In this document: in pieces, positions 34,400-45,710 of the stretch
Position numbering within the stretch: position 1 is the first letter of the stretch
Layout: every line of letters begins with the position of its first letter
From: Stenopsyche tienmushanensis
Lineage: Eukaryota; Arthropoda; Insecta; Trichoptera; Stenopsychidae
Reading direction: 5' to 3'
DNA: 64,000 nucleotides
Assembly: GCA_008973525.1 (NCBI GenBank)
Contig: WACJ01000002.1
Location: 248,001-312,000 of the forward strand
Notes under the pieces: model-generated
Seen by the model: only the letters and a program-made list of their open reading frames with translations
What the model was told of the DNA's origin: nothing
The model's database searches: none
Translations under genes and position numbers: made by a program

Positions 34400-34960
34400 A
34401 CCTCTAGGGTGGGTGTTAGACTCCACGATGCCCACCCATAAAACCCCAGGGGGGGGAGTCAACTCTAAGCCTGGGGGCATCGATTGAACCCCTGGGGAAA
34501 TGATGCCTCGTCGGTTTGTTCATCAAATGCAGCTGGGATAGCCTAGCTAACATGAGTTGGGTGCGCAGGTCACCCTGTACACCCATAAAAGGGAATGTGG
34601 AATAACCGATTACAGTAGTTGGTGGAGACTGTGTCAAAAGCTCGCAGGCAAACCCGCAGAAGTAAATCCCTTGAATTTGGAATAACCTTAGTCCTTCCTC
34701 CTCCATCGCACCTTCAAGTGCACATGGTCTGAAGCTAGTCTTTCCCATGGAAACCACGCCTCCTCTGGAAGGCGTGGAGTAAAAGGGGTGGGCACCTGGA
34801 TGCTCTGCGCATAGCGTTTCTAGCGGGACTAAAAGATCAATGGAAGATCCTCTCTGTGTGGTTAGTCCGGAGTAACCTGGAATAGACCATACAGCAGCGC
34901 AGGAAATGGGATCGCACATTAATGATCCTCGATCCAGTTAGTCATTATCTGTCGTCTGTT
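34400..34960 (+). repeat. Family C, copy C6
   Basis: It runs from 'ctctagggtgggtgttagactccacgatgcccacccataaaacccc' to 'catacagcagcgcaggaaatggg..cagttagtcattatctgtcgtctg'. It is internally shortened. The minus-strand ORF over it (34416-34919) is not conserved in the other copies. Confidence 0.8.
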
Positions 34961-35284
34961 ATCTGAAACTATCGCTAAACCTCATTCAACGAGGCTCCTG
35001 AAGCCTGACTGAAACTGAAAAACGGCACGTATTTTTGGCACTACCAATAACACGAACGATAAATAGTAAAATCTTATATCCAAATATTTTATGATATTTG
35101 TCCACTCGAAAGCTCTTTTATATCGTGTATTAAATATATTTTATCATACTCCTTTATAAATGAAGCGTAATTGATAGATTTTCTACGCATGGCTAGATTT
35201 TATCAAAATACTGTTCATAAATTGTATCCATGTTTTTGCAAATTATCAATTGGTCAATATGTGACTATTTTAAGAACATTAATA
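34961..35284. other. Unassigned AT-rich DNA
   Basis: I see no feature. Confidence 0.5.
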
Positions 35285-35620
35285 TTATGAAAATAACGGC
35301 TCGAATATCATATCATAGTACTCAATATTAAAGGAAATGCATTTCTCCGCTCCGGCGATGCATTTCTCCCCATAACTTATACAAAAAGCCCTAAAAGAAG
35401 AGGCCACAAGGTTTGTGTGTCCAACCGGTCCGCCTTTCAGACCGTTGACACTTCGAATGAGCGCCTCGCGATCGAACACCATGCCCGGATATGTCCACAG
35501 AGCGTGATCTGCGTCCATGACCAGATCTCCGCACGGACACTCCAAAATCGGCCCTAAAGCGCCCGTGCCCTGTGAGGAACTGGGACGTCCAGCAATACAT
35601 ACATAGATATATTATTTCAA
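35285..35620 (-). pseudogene. LINE tail fragment F (best preserved)
   Basis: The minus strand encodes QFLTGHGRFRADFG in one frame and, after a shift, MECPCGDLVMDADHALWTYP and VNGLKGGPVGHTN. This is the TGHG box followed by the CPCG...D..HALW zinc-type motif at the end of R1/Jockey-type ORF2. It differs from the LINE1-4 family, whose zinc motif is CHHC, so it represents a second LINE lineage. It is frameshifted and isolated. Confidence 0.75.
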
Positions 35621-36654
35621 ATATCATATTTTTTCAAAACACAAGGAACTCGAAATCTTTTAAATTTTGAATTCTATAAAACTCTTAAGAGGACAAAATC
35701 AGGAAGATTTGGTAAGATCGCTATATAGTTGCTATTAAAAAAAACTCATCACAAAACCATAATAAGTCTGGTCCGACCATCTTATGGACAAAAGGGTTCA
35801 AGCGTATTTTACAGCATGGCCAACTGGTATCATAATTTTGGCATTTGTCGACAAATGACAGTAGGTAGTATTGTTTCGGTCGAAATTGATTAAAATAAAT
35901 ATATACAAGCATAGCTTGGAAAGCTCTGCTCTAAGCCATTCACGTGAAAAGTGCTTATTGGATTCTAAACTGCTTTAAAATATGTATTCACAAAGTAAAC
36001 TGGGACGTGGAGACACTTTGAAAGCAAAGCAGACAATCGGAGAGACTCTCGGACGAAAATTGAAAGTTCTCAAAAACGTTGTTCAATGTTGAAGCGTCCA
36101 TTAATCACGTCGCGGAAAGTAATTAAACATCTAGGTGTACTTTTGAGTTGGCACAAAGAGAGACCCAAAGTTTGTCGAGTATCGCTCGACATCCGCATCG
36201 CGAACGAATGACACGGTTCGTCGCTCCAGACCAATAAGCCTCCGACCCCTCGAAGAAGAAGATTGATCGTAGGGGCAGACACTCCACATGTCCAATATCA
36301 CTCGACAAACCTAATTGACAATTCTGCCATATATACCGCGTCTGATAGATGAGCATTGCGTATTTTCGAAATGCATCAAACCCAGTGCATATCATGAAAT
36401 TGCATCCAAATCAAAGCTTCATTGTGCAACTTTAACGCGTTTACATTATTACTGAACAACGAACAAGAAATCTATTGTTTTCAAGCAAAAAAGATGGATT
36501 CATCAAAAAGAAAAAGCCTAAACTTTAGCAGACATGTGCATTGATGCTTGTACGGGAGATAGCCACAATATTTGTGTAACTATTCGTACAAAGCTGATTC
36601 CTTCTCATTTTGTTGTTTTGATATTGTAAATAAATCAAATAATTCAATCAAGTT
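35621..36654. other. Unassigned intron DNA
   Basis: I see no supported gene. 36450-36500 (gaacaacgaac.agaaat.tattgttttc.agcaaaa) resembles 58870-58905, probably two remnants of one element. Confidence 0.45.
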
Positions 36655-36790
36655 TTTGCGCTACAACTTTAGCCGCGTCTATCGAAACCCTAACCATCTT
36701 GTACCGAAAGCAAACGACATTTATTTAATAATAACTAATGTGAACTGCTTGTAGATAAAGAAACAGCTTTGTATATTTTGATTTAATGCA
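36655..36790 (+). repeat. 3' piece of a DDE transposon family (matches 44.8 kb)
   Basis: 'atcgaaaccctaaccatcttgtaccgaaagcaaacgac.tttatttaa' is shared with 44795-44850 and, reversed, with 48230-48325. Confidence 0.6.
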
Positions 36791-36905
36791 TTTGTAGATG
36801 TATTCATGTTCACAACGTTGAAAATTTGGTAGAACAACACTAAAATTCCTGATGTACGTCGCATAAACGCTGACTGAAATAAATTTAGCTCTGTAGAAAT
36901 GGGTG

Positions 36906-37277
36906 TGTAACATTGTGGGGGGAGCACGTGCTCGTCGGGATGGCCACGCTAGCACACGGGTTATTTCTTCTATTGGGCCGTGATGTGCTGGATGAATGGA
37001 TGGGAATAGACGGGCGTCGAATAGAAAAACTTTTCTCTAAAAAAATATTTAATCCACACGAGAGAGAGAGAGAGAGAAAGATCTGGCTGCAGGAGGGATG
37101 ACCTCCCGCAGCCAATGCTAACCGACGACTCCTCCGACTCCCCCGACTCCCGCCTCCTGCGCGTCACTCCCCAAACGTTCGGTCAATATGCAGTTGCAAT
37201 GTCTCCGCAGGACCACAAGAGATGGCGCTGTTAAAATAACACGTTGCACCTAAAGAGAGATGGAAGATGTCCCTGTT
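36906..37277 (-). mobile_element. LTR family D, nearly complete solo copy
   Basis: It starts TGTAACATTG and follows the family order: 'cacgtgctcgtcgggatggcc', 'gatgggaatagacgggcgtcgaatag', the GA tract, the stem-loop (37085-37113) and 'agatggcgctgttaaaataacacgttgcacc'. It breaks off before the CGCCACA end. Confidence 0.8.
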
Positions 37278-37554
37278 ATTATATAAAACCCTGATGTAAA
37301 AACATATGTTGCCATATCTTCAAAAACTGATTAAAGAGGTGCATTGTACATCTTGCATCCTGATTCAAAAATACCTGGACCTTTTTGTGCATCTCGCTCG
37401 CATGTCAACAATATTAAACGAGAAAGAAAAAGACAAAAGTATTTTCTATTTGTATACGGGGTGTTTGGCACGTTTTTTTGGTATAGCTTTTTGAGGTGAC
37501 CCAACATGATTGAGTTATGAATCCAACCACTTAATCGCAATACTACCTACAAAA

Positions 37555-37985
37555 TAGGACACGTCCACAGACAAAGAAATCCAGTGGTGTCAGGTCTGGA
37601 GACCATGCGAGCCACGGTATAGGGCTCGTCCCCATGCAAAAAAAAGGTGTCAGATCAGGAGTTCGTGCGAGCCACGAACTTATTGAATTATTTGTATGAC
37701 ATGTAGCATATCGTTGGAAAGGATTTCAAAAAAAAAATATTTGGAGAATTTAGAAGATGACATTTCGCATTCGTTTGCACATTTTATGTGATCAATTCTT
37801 CTTTAAATCAATTACATAAAATGTCCTTTAACTTGGATCAAAAGTACATTCCAAAATACCAAAATGACTATTAAAAAGTTATGACGATTTAGAGATGAAA
37901 TTTTGGACATTTTTTCAAAATGTTGAAAACAATTCTATTTCGACAGCCCCGACATTTAGATGACATATGGTCTATGTGTAACGTA
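37555..37985 (-). pseudogene. DDE transposon remnant with duplicated motif, rearranged
   Basis: Minus-strand text gives '..SPDLTPLDFF'-like coding twice about 60 bp apart (ggtgtcag at 37586 and 37646). From 37668 on, 'ttattgaattatttgtatgacat.tagcatatcgttggaaagga' matches the downstream flank of the 44.3-kb copy in the opposite orientation, so the copy has been partly inverted. 37972-37998 matches 44260-44283 reversed. Confidence 0.6.
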
Positions 37986-39374
37986 GCAAAAGACCCCCCT
38001 AACCCCAAAAAGAAAATTTCGGTGTATTAATATTTATTAGCAGAAAGCTCGAAAGTATTTTTAAAAATGCCATAGCAGCCAAAGGGCTTAACAAATTTCT
38101 ACTAGAAAATGGATTCCCTCCAAAAATAATTCAACACGACAAGCCTTTATTTAAAATATCATTTAATCGTCTCAGTTTTTAGCACTCAAAAGCATTCGTC
38201 CCAAAAATTAAATTCCGCGATGGATTTTGTCGATTGTTTGTCCGAAATTTAATTTAGGCAAAAATTCCGATCTGAGGATCAAAAACTTGAAGTGGATACA
38301 AAACAGCAAATATTTTTGTTGTTTTTAATGGATTTCTTGCCGTTGATTAAAAAGCGTGCGGCATAAAAACGTTTCAAAAAGATCAATTCCAAAAGGAGGT
38401 CCTTGGCCATTCGAGACGATCATTCTTCTTCGAGCGATTTCATTTTTAACATTGAAATTAATTCCTCCCGAAAATTAAAAAAAGAGTCCCGAAAATCACT
38501 TCGAGAGACTTCCTAAGTGGCCGAAAATTCCCACGGGGGTCGAAAGTACGCCATCAAAAATGGTTTCAGATTCGCCCGTTTAAAAAATCGCAATTATAAT
38601 TTTGCTGGCACACCACAAAAAAATGCTGATTTTCAATTCTTTATAAAGGGACCTAAGTGTTGGAATTGGGTGTCCCTAGCATATCTTCAGGACGACAATG
38701 GCGCTTTGATTACGTGTCATGCGATGGAGACCAAAGCCAATAAGTTAATTTCGGGATCCTAAGCCAGTGATCTCCTCGGCGGCTGATTTGCATGTAGCTT
38801 CATCCCCTTTCGAAATCTGTCCAGAATTAACTAAAACCTTAAGTCCAAGTTAACTTCTGTCAAGTTATACAAACTGCCGCCTTGCGTATCATCCGAATCC
38901 ACTTCAATACGCTGCAGTATTAATTGCCTCATGCCGCGAAATGAGAGACCCACTTGAAAGAGGGAATTGGAAATGCACAACTTTTGGCTCTTCTGCGACT
39001 AATTTTAAACTGTGGAAAACTTTAAAATTTCATGAATAAATATTTGTCGCTCAACGTACACCGAGTTGTAGGTGTAATTTTAGTTTTAATCTCAGAGTGG
39101 ATCTTGAACTTGTTGTTTAGAAGCTCGAGCATAGCTTAGCTGAAATAGTGTCTAAAGTTGTAATGTAGAGATTGTTTCAATAGTCAAGTGTTGCGGTTTT
39201 AATCTCTCACTGGACACACCTCATCCCACTTTGGAGTATCAGACATCATCTGGACTTTGATAGATAAAATTGCAAGAAATTGAATTAAATTAATAATAAG
39301 AAGCCCAAATGCAATACTGATTGTTATTGTATTATATTATATGTCATGTAACAAGATTATAGAAATATCTATGG
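37986..39374. other. Unassigned intron DNA
   Basis: The + strand ORF 38517-38762 has ordinary composition, but I recognise no family and see no splice signals. Nothing else is supported. Confidence 0.45.
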
Positions 39375-39665
39375 CAAAGTCGTGCTATAAAGGCACTCCT
39401 ACACGTTTAAATATTCTCATATATTACGAAAAATTACATTTCAAATTTCTTTTATTTTTTGCTACATTGGATTCGATCGACCCAAATGTATCGATTTAAA
39501 GCCACAACTAATACATTTTTATGTTACTAAAACTGAAGACACACATGTGTATTGTTTATATATATGCAAAGAAATTTTAAAAGAATGTGAGCTATCAACT
39601 GTGTTAAGGTTCATTTATTAATATACAGGCTTGATTCACACTGCGCGATCCTGAGAGAAAAATGA
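39375..39665 (+). repeat. Family E, copy E2
   Basis: It runs from 'aagtcgtgctataaaggcactcctacacgtttaaatattctc' to 'gttcatttattaatatacaggcttgattcacactgcgcg'. This matches E3 at 45.24-45.71 kb and, reversed, E1. Confidence 0.7.
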
Positions 39666-40217
39666 ATTTGTTTGGACGATAAATGACGCACATACTATGT
39701 TTAAGTGAATTTAAAATTGACTCACTAATCAAAAGGTTAAAACGATAAGAGTCATATGCTTATAGCTTGACTATCAAAATAAAGGCCTAATCTTAAATCA
39801 ACACAGATAATAGGATTTTATGAAAGCGCGATACATTTGCGCCAGGAATATGCTTCGTAAAGACTTGAATTTCAGTATCCGTTAAGTCAGAGCCAATTAA
39901 GCCTTGCGATCCGACCGAAGGTCTTGGCCGCGGGAAGGCCTTGTCTTCCCGCGACCGATTTTTCCGATCTTGTACCGAAATTTTCTGAAACAAGTCTGAT
40001 AATCTAATTTGTAATACACAATATAATTGACATTTTTTTTTGCTAAAAGAGAAGATTTGTAATAGAATCAATGTTACAGTATTTGTACTGGGGGACTAAT
40101 GCTTGAAGCGCATCAGTGCTTCTATGCAAGACTTAAAGAAGTTGATTCTAAGATGAAATCATGCTTCGAATTATCACAAGATGTATGTATTGTTATAAAA
40201 TAGGTTGTTCAGGTCGT
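39666..40217. other. Unassigned DNA with an LTR-D stem-loop relic
   Basis: The stem-loop cgcgggaaggccttgtcttcccgcg (39931-39955 region) resembles the family D hairpin. Nothing else is supported. Confidence 0.4.
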
Positions 40218-40225
40218 AAATTAGC

Positions 40226-40465
40226 CAGTGATGTAGTGCTAAATAAAAAAGTCTGGGAGCGCTGATTAATTACAATATTTCAGTACCCTCTCCCCTACCA
40301 GCAGTGATACAATTTTCGCACCAAGTTTCCAACCAAACGGTCTTCAATTTAACTAATTTAAGTTACAATAAATTTTAAAAACATATATTATGCAAAATTT
40401 CCAAATCGTTTAGAAAAAAGTGCGGGAGCGCCGACCCCACGCGCCCCCGCCCCAATACACCACTG
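40226..40465 (+). mobile_element. hAT-type MITE, left copy (240 bp)
   Basis: Its ends are CAGTGATGTAGTG and the inverse of CAGTGGTGTAGTG, with an 8-bp duplication on the outer side; these are hAT features. It is non-coding. It differs from the right copy at about seven positions. Confidence 0.88.
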
Positions 40466-41705
40466 GCGGGCACACAGATATCGATCCGCGGGCGTGCAAA
40501 AATTGCTCCGCGGGCGCGCAGAATTGGCTCCGCGGGCGTCCAGAAATGGAACTGCGGGCGCACAGATATCGATCTGCGGGCGCGCAGAATTGGCTCCGCG
40601 AGCGCCCAGAAATGGAACCGCGGGCACACAGATATCGATCCGCGGGCGTGCAGAAATAGCTCCGCGGGCGCCCAGAAATGGAACCGCGGGCACACAGATA
40701 TCGATCCGCGGGCGTGCAGAAATAGCTCCGCGGGCGCCCAGAAATGGAACCGCGGGCACACAGATATCGATCCGCGGGCGTGCAGAAATAGCTCCGCGGG
40801 CGTCCAGAAATGGAACTGCGGGCGCACAGATATCGATCTGCGGGCGCGCAGAATTGGCTCCGCGAGCGCCCAGAAATGGAACCGCGGGCACACAGATATC
40901 GATCCGCGGGCGTGCAGAAATAGCTCCGCGGGCGCCCAGAAATGGAACCGCGGGCACACAGATATCGATCCGCGGGCGTGCAGAAATAGCTCCGCGGGCG
41001 CCCAGAAATGGAACCGCGGGCACACAGATATCGATCCGCGGGCGTGCAGAAATAGCTCCGCGGGCGTCCAGAAATGGAACTGCGGGCGCACAGATATCGA
41101 TCTGCGGGCGCGCAGAATTGGCTCCGCGAGCGCCCAGAAATGGAACCGCGGGCACACAGATATCGATCCGCGGGCGTGCAGAAATAGCTCCGCGGGCGCC
41201 CAGAAATGGAACCGCGGGCACACAGATATCGATCCGCGGGCGTGCAGAAATAGCTCCGCGGGCGCCCAGAAATGGAACCGCGGGCACACAGATATCGATC
41301 CGCGGGCGTGCAGAAATAGCTCCGCGGGCGTCCAGAAATGGAACTGCGGGCGCACAGATATCGATCTGCGGGCGCGCAGAATTGGCTCCGCGAGCGCCCA
41401 GAAATGGAACCGCGGGCACACAGATATCGATCCGCGGGCGTGCAGAAATAGCTCCGCGGGCGCCCAGAAATGGAACCGCGGGCACACAGATATCGATCCG
41501 CGGGCGTGCAGAAATAGCTCCGCGGGCGCCCAGAAATGGAACCGCGGGCACACAGAAATAGCTCCGCGGGCGCCCAGAAATGGAACCGCGGGCACACAGA
41601 TATCGATCCGCGGGCGTGCAGAAATAGCTCCGCGGGCGCCCAGAAATGGAACCGCGGGCACACAGATATCGATTCGCGGGCGCGCAGAAATGGAACAGCG
41701 GGCAC
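40466..41705. repeat. 22-bp minisatellite with 66-bp and 264-bp higher-order structure
   Basis: The monomer consensus is cagaaatngnnccgcgggcgnn (22 bp). Three types, A (cagaaatagctccgcgggcg..), B (cagaaatggaaccgcgggca..) and C (cagatatcgatccgcgggcg..), alternate as a 66-bp trimer. Twelve monomers form a 264-bp higher-order unit: the marker 'cagaaatggaactg' recurs at 40541, 40805, 41069 and 41333, exactly 264 bp apart. The array spans 1240 bp = 56 x 22 + 8. Because 66 is divisible by three and no stops occur, ORFs of 355-431 codons appear in four or more frames; these are artefacts. It is very CpG-rich in an AT-rich setting. Confidence 0.95.
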
Positions 41706-41945
41706 CAGTGATGTAGTGCTAAATAAAAAAGTCTGGGAGCGCTGATTAATTATAATATTTCAGTACCCCCTCCCCTACCAGCAGTGATACAATTTTCGCA
41801 CCAAGTTTCCAACCAAACGGTCTTCAATTTAACTAATTTAAGTTAAAATAAATTTTAGAAACATATATTATGCAAAATTTCTAAATCGTTTAGAAAAAAG
41901 TGTGGGAGCGCCGACCCCACGCGCCCCCGCCCCACTACACCACTG
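41706..41945 (+). mobile_element. hAT-type MITE, right copy (240 bp)
   Basis: It has the same length and ends as the left copy, is in direct orientation and is about 97% identical by eye. It is followed by aaattagc and preceded by gcgggcac. Confidence 0.88.
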
Positions 41946-41953
41946 AAATTAGC

Positions 41954-44329
41954 ACAAGGAGCTGAACACCTCCATGCAATCTGATTAGACTGACAGAACA
42001 ATTAAGAGCATTCCAAGGAAATATTAAGCTGTGGCACAAAAAAGAATAAGAAAACAAGATGGTTTTCTTTTCGACACGGTATTTGCTTCAGGAAGAAGAA
42101 AACATCAGCTAACAGATGCTAAAAATTGAATGTTAGAGCATGAGACTTATAATTTTTGTGCACGCCAAAATGCACGCCATGAAGCAACAATTATTTGGAG
42201 AAGGGTAAGATGGCATTCGTTTAAAATAACGAGATTTAACGTTTTTTTATAACGTAAAAAGGGTAATGATCATGCAATAGTGTGTTCGCCTTAGAGGCGT
42301 ATTTTTGTGTTATTCATTTTTAAGATAAGTTAATGTAGGATTTAAGCTATTCATTCATTGCTGCGACTTGAATGTCGTGTTGTTAACACGCAAACCCACT
42401 GTTGAGAGCATCTCGGTACGATGCATGATCGATCGGGATCGATCGCGGCGCAGTCCGTAACAATGGTCCTGACTCGCGAGTCGGCTGCGATGAACGATGG
42501 AACACGTTTATAATTTCATTCGCTCGGCGATAGAAGTCGAAATGAGGCAGATGCTGCAAGTGATCAATAAAATGTCGAAAAATTGGCACAACGTGTTTAT
42601 TCAATTAAAATACAGAAGGATAACCAGTGGCAAGCAAGCGAGCGTGTTCTCAAACCATTTTCTCGAATTCGAAGATGGTCGTCTTTTCGAAGATCCTCCC
42701 CTGTTAGGGTTTAAAGTCCCCGGGTGAACTCGAAGAGCTGATCGTTCGAGGAGATCCTTCTCCGTCAGGGTCTGATAGTCCACTATGTCATCCGAAGAGG
42801 TCCTTCCCTGTGATATTTTTTTGAAATTCGCCGCCTTTTTGACAATTTGCCGCTATTTTGACAGTCAGGAATGGTGTCACCATCCGATCATATAATGCAA
42901 GAAAATATGATCGGATGGTACAGCCAACACTAGCTTATTTTTTCGAATGAAGAATATAAACAACTTTCGGCTGAATTTCATATAAGGAGATTCAGAAAAA
43001 ATCCCCCTTTAACCCGGAAAATCCGAATACCTCCTTAATTAGAAATAAAAACGTACTACCCGCTTAAAATTGTGTCTCGAGCGTGTCTTTTTCCGTCGTT
43101 CGAAACGCAAAGTGCCAAAATATACTCGCAGATGCAAACGTTGAATAAACAGATAAAGAAAGGAGCCGAGCGAGAATGAACGACGATAGATCTGCTTTTT
43201 GCAGAGTCGGCCGGCTGTATTTGGGAAGTCGTTCCAGGCTCTGGAGCGAGCTGGAAGCTTGTTCGCTTTGAATTTATAGGAAGCAATACGCAGCTCATAA
43301 CAATTGACAAAGACACACGACCCAACATCCTCCTGCCCCCCCTTTGGGTGCTCCGCAACATCATACACCGCAGCTGGCGAGGTGATTTACTACCGCAGAC
43401 TCGAATTTATCACGAAAAGCCTCCCCCGGGTGGGGGCAAAAATACTCCTAGAAAAACAGACAACATCACTTATTTCCTGATAAAAGTACTGCATTAAAAA
43501 GGTCACGCGCTCAGCGTCGCGGCGTAGCGAACTTAATACACTGGCGCTCGATCCATCATTATTCTTGCTCCATTGTTCGGAATGAAATTCTTCGCATAGA
43601 CGTTCTCAATGCATAGGAAAATATTTGTAATTCGACGAGCTCGGATTAAATAAATCAAAGCGTCGAATACGCTCCGGGGTATGGTGCAGTTTGCGATGCT
43701 GCATCATATATTGCTGCAAGATTTATCAGCATCCCGGGCACGTTGTTTCGAAGCCAACAAACCGCATTAGCGGCATTCTCAGATACACAGTTCGATCAAC
43801 ACTTGGCTCCGGAAACTTTCGGCCAATCAGCTATAATTCATGTCGAAAAATCTGAAAACTTCCCTTTTGCGGCGGTCAAATCCAATTCGATTGTCTCGTT
43901 CGAGCGAAATCGCTGATTGCTGTTTGCTTGCTTAATTTCGATGCTGCAATGTTTGTTTTGAAGATGTAATCAACGATGACATCGTGCTATTTTTTGAATT
44001 GATCACATATACACAAATATACCGAGATTGGGTAATGACATCCGGCCAAATTCGGGTTGTAGAGAGAAAATTATAATGTGGAGTTTCAATGAATTTGGAT
44101 GGAACTCCGTTCGTCATAGATATGGATATGTCCTGGAAAAGATTGCGATTAACGGGGGAATATTAAATAATCACTCATAAACACTAGGTTTGTGGACATT
44201 TCTTATATAACTCTTTCTACGAACACCAGTCAAATTTACGGGCAAACGGTTTTTGCTACGTTTCACACATAGGCCCTATGTCCTAAGTGTTAGGGTTTTC
44301 GAAATATATAAATATATTAGGAAATTGGC
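41954..44329. other. Unassigned intron DNA with a perfect hairpin
   Basis: The hairpin at 42879-42919 is the clearest feature. The minus-strand ORF at 43039-43368 contains ARSRAWNDFP, which faintly recalls the '..WN.LP' end of some LINE ORF2 proteins, but this is too weak to call. I see no exon. Confidence 0.45.
42879..42919. repeat. Perfect 15-bp hairpin, 11-nt loop
   Basis: accatccgatcatat, loop aatgcaagaaa, atatgatcggatggt. Confidence 0.85.
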
Positions 44330-44900
44330 GGTCCTATTCCGTGGTTCACACGGTCAACAGATCTGACACCAGTGGATTTTTTTGCTTAGGGACGTGCCCT
44401 GTTCCACAGCTCACAGTCTCCAGACCTGACACCACTGGATTTTTTGTCTGGGCACATGCAAAATAATTAATTTACACGACAGAGGTGCCCACAAAAGAAA
44501 TCCTAGTTGAAAGAATAATTGCCACCTTTGCAAAAAAGAAATGCTACTTCAGACAACTACAGTTGAAATAAGAAAAGCGTGTTATGTATGTTTATGCAAC
44601 AGAGATGGCCAATATGAACAAATTTTATAAATAAATTTAACAAAAACCTCAAAAACATAAAATGTATTTTTTCAACCCTATTGAATGATTTGTATAACAT
44701 TTAGCATATCGTTGGAAAGGATATAATCTGGAAAACTTTTTAAAACTAAACTAAGTTCAAAATAATTCCCGCTCTACAAATTTAGCCATGTGTACCGAAA
44801 CCCCAGCCACCTTGTATCGAAAGCAGACGACGTTTATTTAACAGTAGTTTACATAAACTACTTATAGACAAAAAATCAGCTTTGTAGATTTCGTGTGAAA
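44330..44900 (+). pseudogene. DDE transposase C-terminal remnant with duplicated motif, plus 3' region
   Basis: Coding text for a 'RSPDLTPLDFF'-type motif (end of the DDE catalytic domain, with the SPDL.P.DFF block) occurs twice, at about 44355-44385 and 44418-44447. It is followed by remains of IYTTEVPTKEILVERIIA and a C-terminal helix before a stop near 44632. The 3' region 'tttagcatatcgttggaaagga' and 'accgaaaccccagccaccttgtatcg' is shared with copies at 36.7, 37.7, 48.3 and 53.9 kb. Stops and frameshifts disable it, and the N-terminal half is missing. Confidence 0.7.
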
Positions 44901-45059
44901 AGAGCTTCATTATAATTTGAAAAAATGTTGATAGAAAAATCCTTAGACCGACAATAATTTCATTTTAAATATTCAAGTGACAGCAAGCCATCAACATACA
45001 TCAATATGAATTCTAAAAAAGTGCTCATTCGGAGCGGATGTATATCATAGAATTTCGTA

Positions 45060-45237
45060 TCAAAGAAAGTGAGAAGCCGAAGAGATACTTGAACGTATGA
45101 TGACAGTTTACAGTGAGTCTTCCTTTTCATACCATGAAATGAAAAATTGGAGTGAGCCGTTTAAGTGGCGAAGAGAGCCGATTGAAGATGACCCTCACAC
45201 TGGGGGTTCCGTGAAAATGACTGCTGAACATCGATGA
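45060..45237 (+). pseudogene. mariner-like transposase N-terminal fragment (M3)
   Basis: The translation includes EEILERMMTVYSESSFSYHE then WSEPFKWRREPIEDDPHTGG. This fits the mariner-type DNA-binding domain (EI..RL..VYG.SS.SY.TVK.W...F+.GR.SIEDD.R.GRP). It starts mid-domain and ends in a stop at 45235-45237, where family E begins. Confidence 0.75.
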
Positions 45238-45710
45238 TAAAGTCGTACTGTAAAAGTACCCCTACACGTCTAAATATTGACCCGAGCTGCTCATTGATCC
45301 CACAAATTTTGTAACTTAAATTTTAAAAAAACTAACTAAGACAGGAGAACGGAGTGACCACAGGGTCTGTGTGTCCAACCGGTCCACTTTTCGAGCCGCT
45401 GATATGACGAATGAGCGTCTCGCGATCGAACGCCATGCCTGAGCATGTCAACAGAACGAATACAAAATCTCATTGCAAAATGAAGTTGTCCAAAGAATAC
45501 TGATTGTGCGGGTTGTTTAAATTTTACTGCAAAAAAAGCGATTCTATTTGAAATGCTATTGTATCGTTTGTATCGATCGGCCCTTATTTTATTAGTAAAA
45601 CTTAAGATACGCGTGTGTATTGTGTGTTTACGCGAAGAAATGAACGAATATTGTGTGCTATCAAGAGTGTAAAGGTTCATTTATTGATATACAAGCTTGA
45701 ATCACAATGC
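45238..45710 (+). repeat. Family E, copy E3, with an F-type LINE tail inside
   Basis: It begins 'aaagtcgtactgtaaaagtacccctacacgtctaaatatt' and ends 'atacaagcttgaatcacaatgcgcgg'. Between 45340 and 45465 lies a minus-strand LINE tail piece ('cacagggtctgtgtgtccaaccggtcc...cgaacgccatgcctgagcatgt') matching 35.4 kb. Confidence 0.65.

Larger units (their letters stand above)
40218..41953. mobile_element. Composite: two hAT-type MITEs bracketing a minisatellite
   Basis: The block is flanked by the 8-bp direct repeat aaattagc (40218-40225 and 41946-41953). Inside are MITE-L (40226-40465), an array (40466-41705) and MITE-R (41706-41945). The array is itself flanked by the 8-bp repeat gcgggcac. The outer duplication belongs to the whole block or to a single ancestral MITE; the inner one records a MITE insertion in the satellite. 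Confidence 0.85.

Noticed and set aside
34416..34919. 167-codon minus-strand ORF
   Set aside because: It lies over repeat C6. The frame is not kept in the other C copies.
40375..41745. Very long ORFs (up to 431 codons) on both strands, apparently a repeat protein
   Set aside because: They are open in at least four frames at once because a 22-bp unit amplified as 66 bp without stops. There is no start context, and the satellite origin explains them fully.
40226..41945. The two 240-bp direct repeats as LTRs of a retrotransposon
   Set aside because: The ends are CAGTG...CACTG with inverted termini and 8-bp duplications (hAT), not TG...CA. The interior is a satellite with no primer-binding site or gag/pol.
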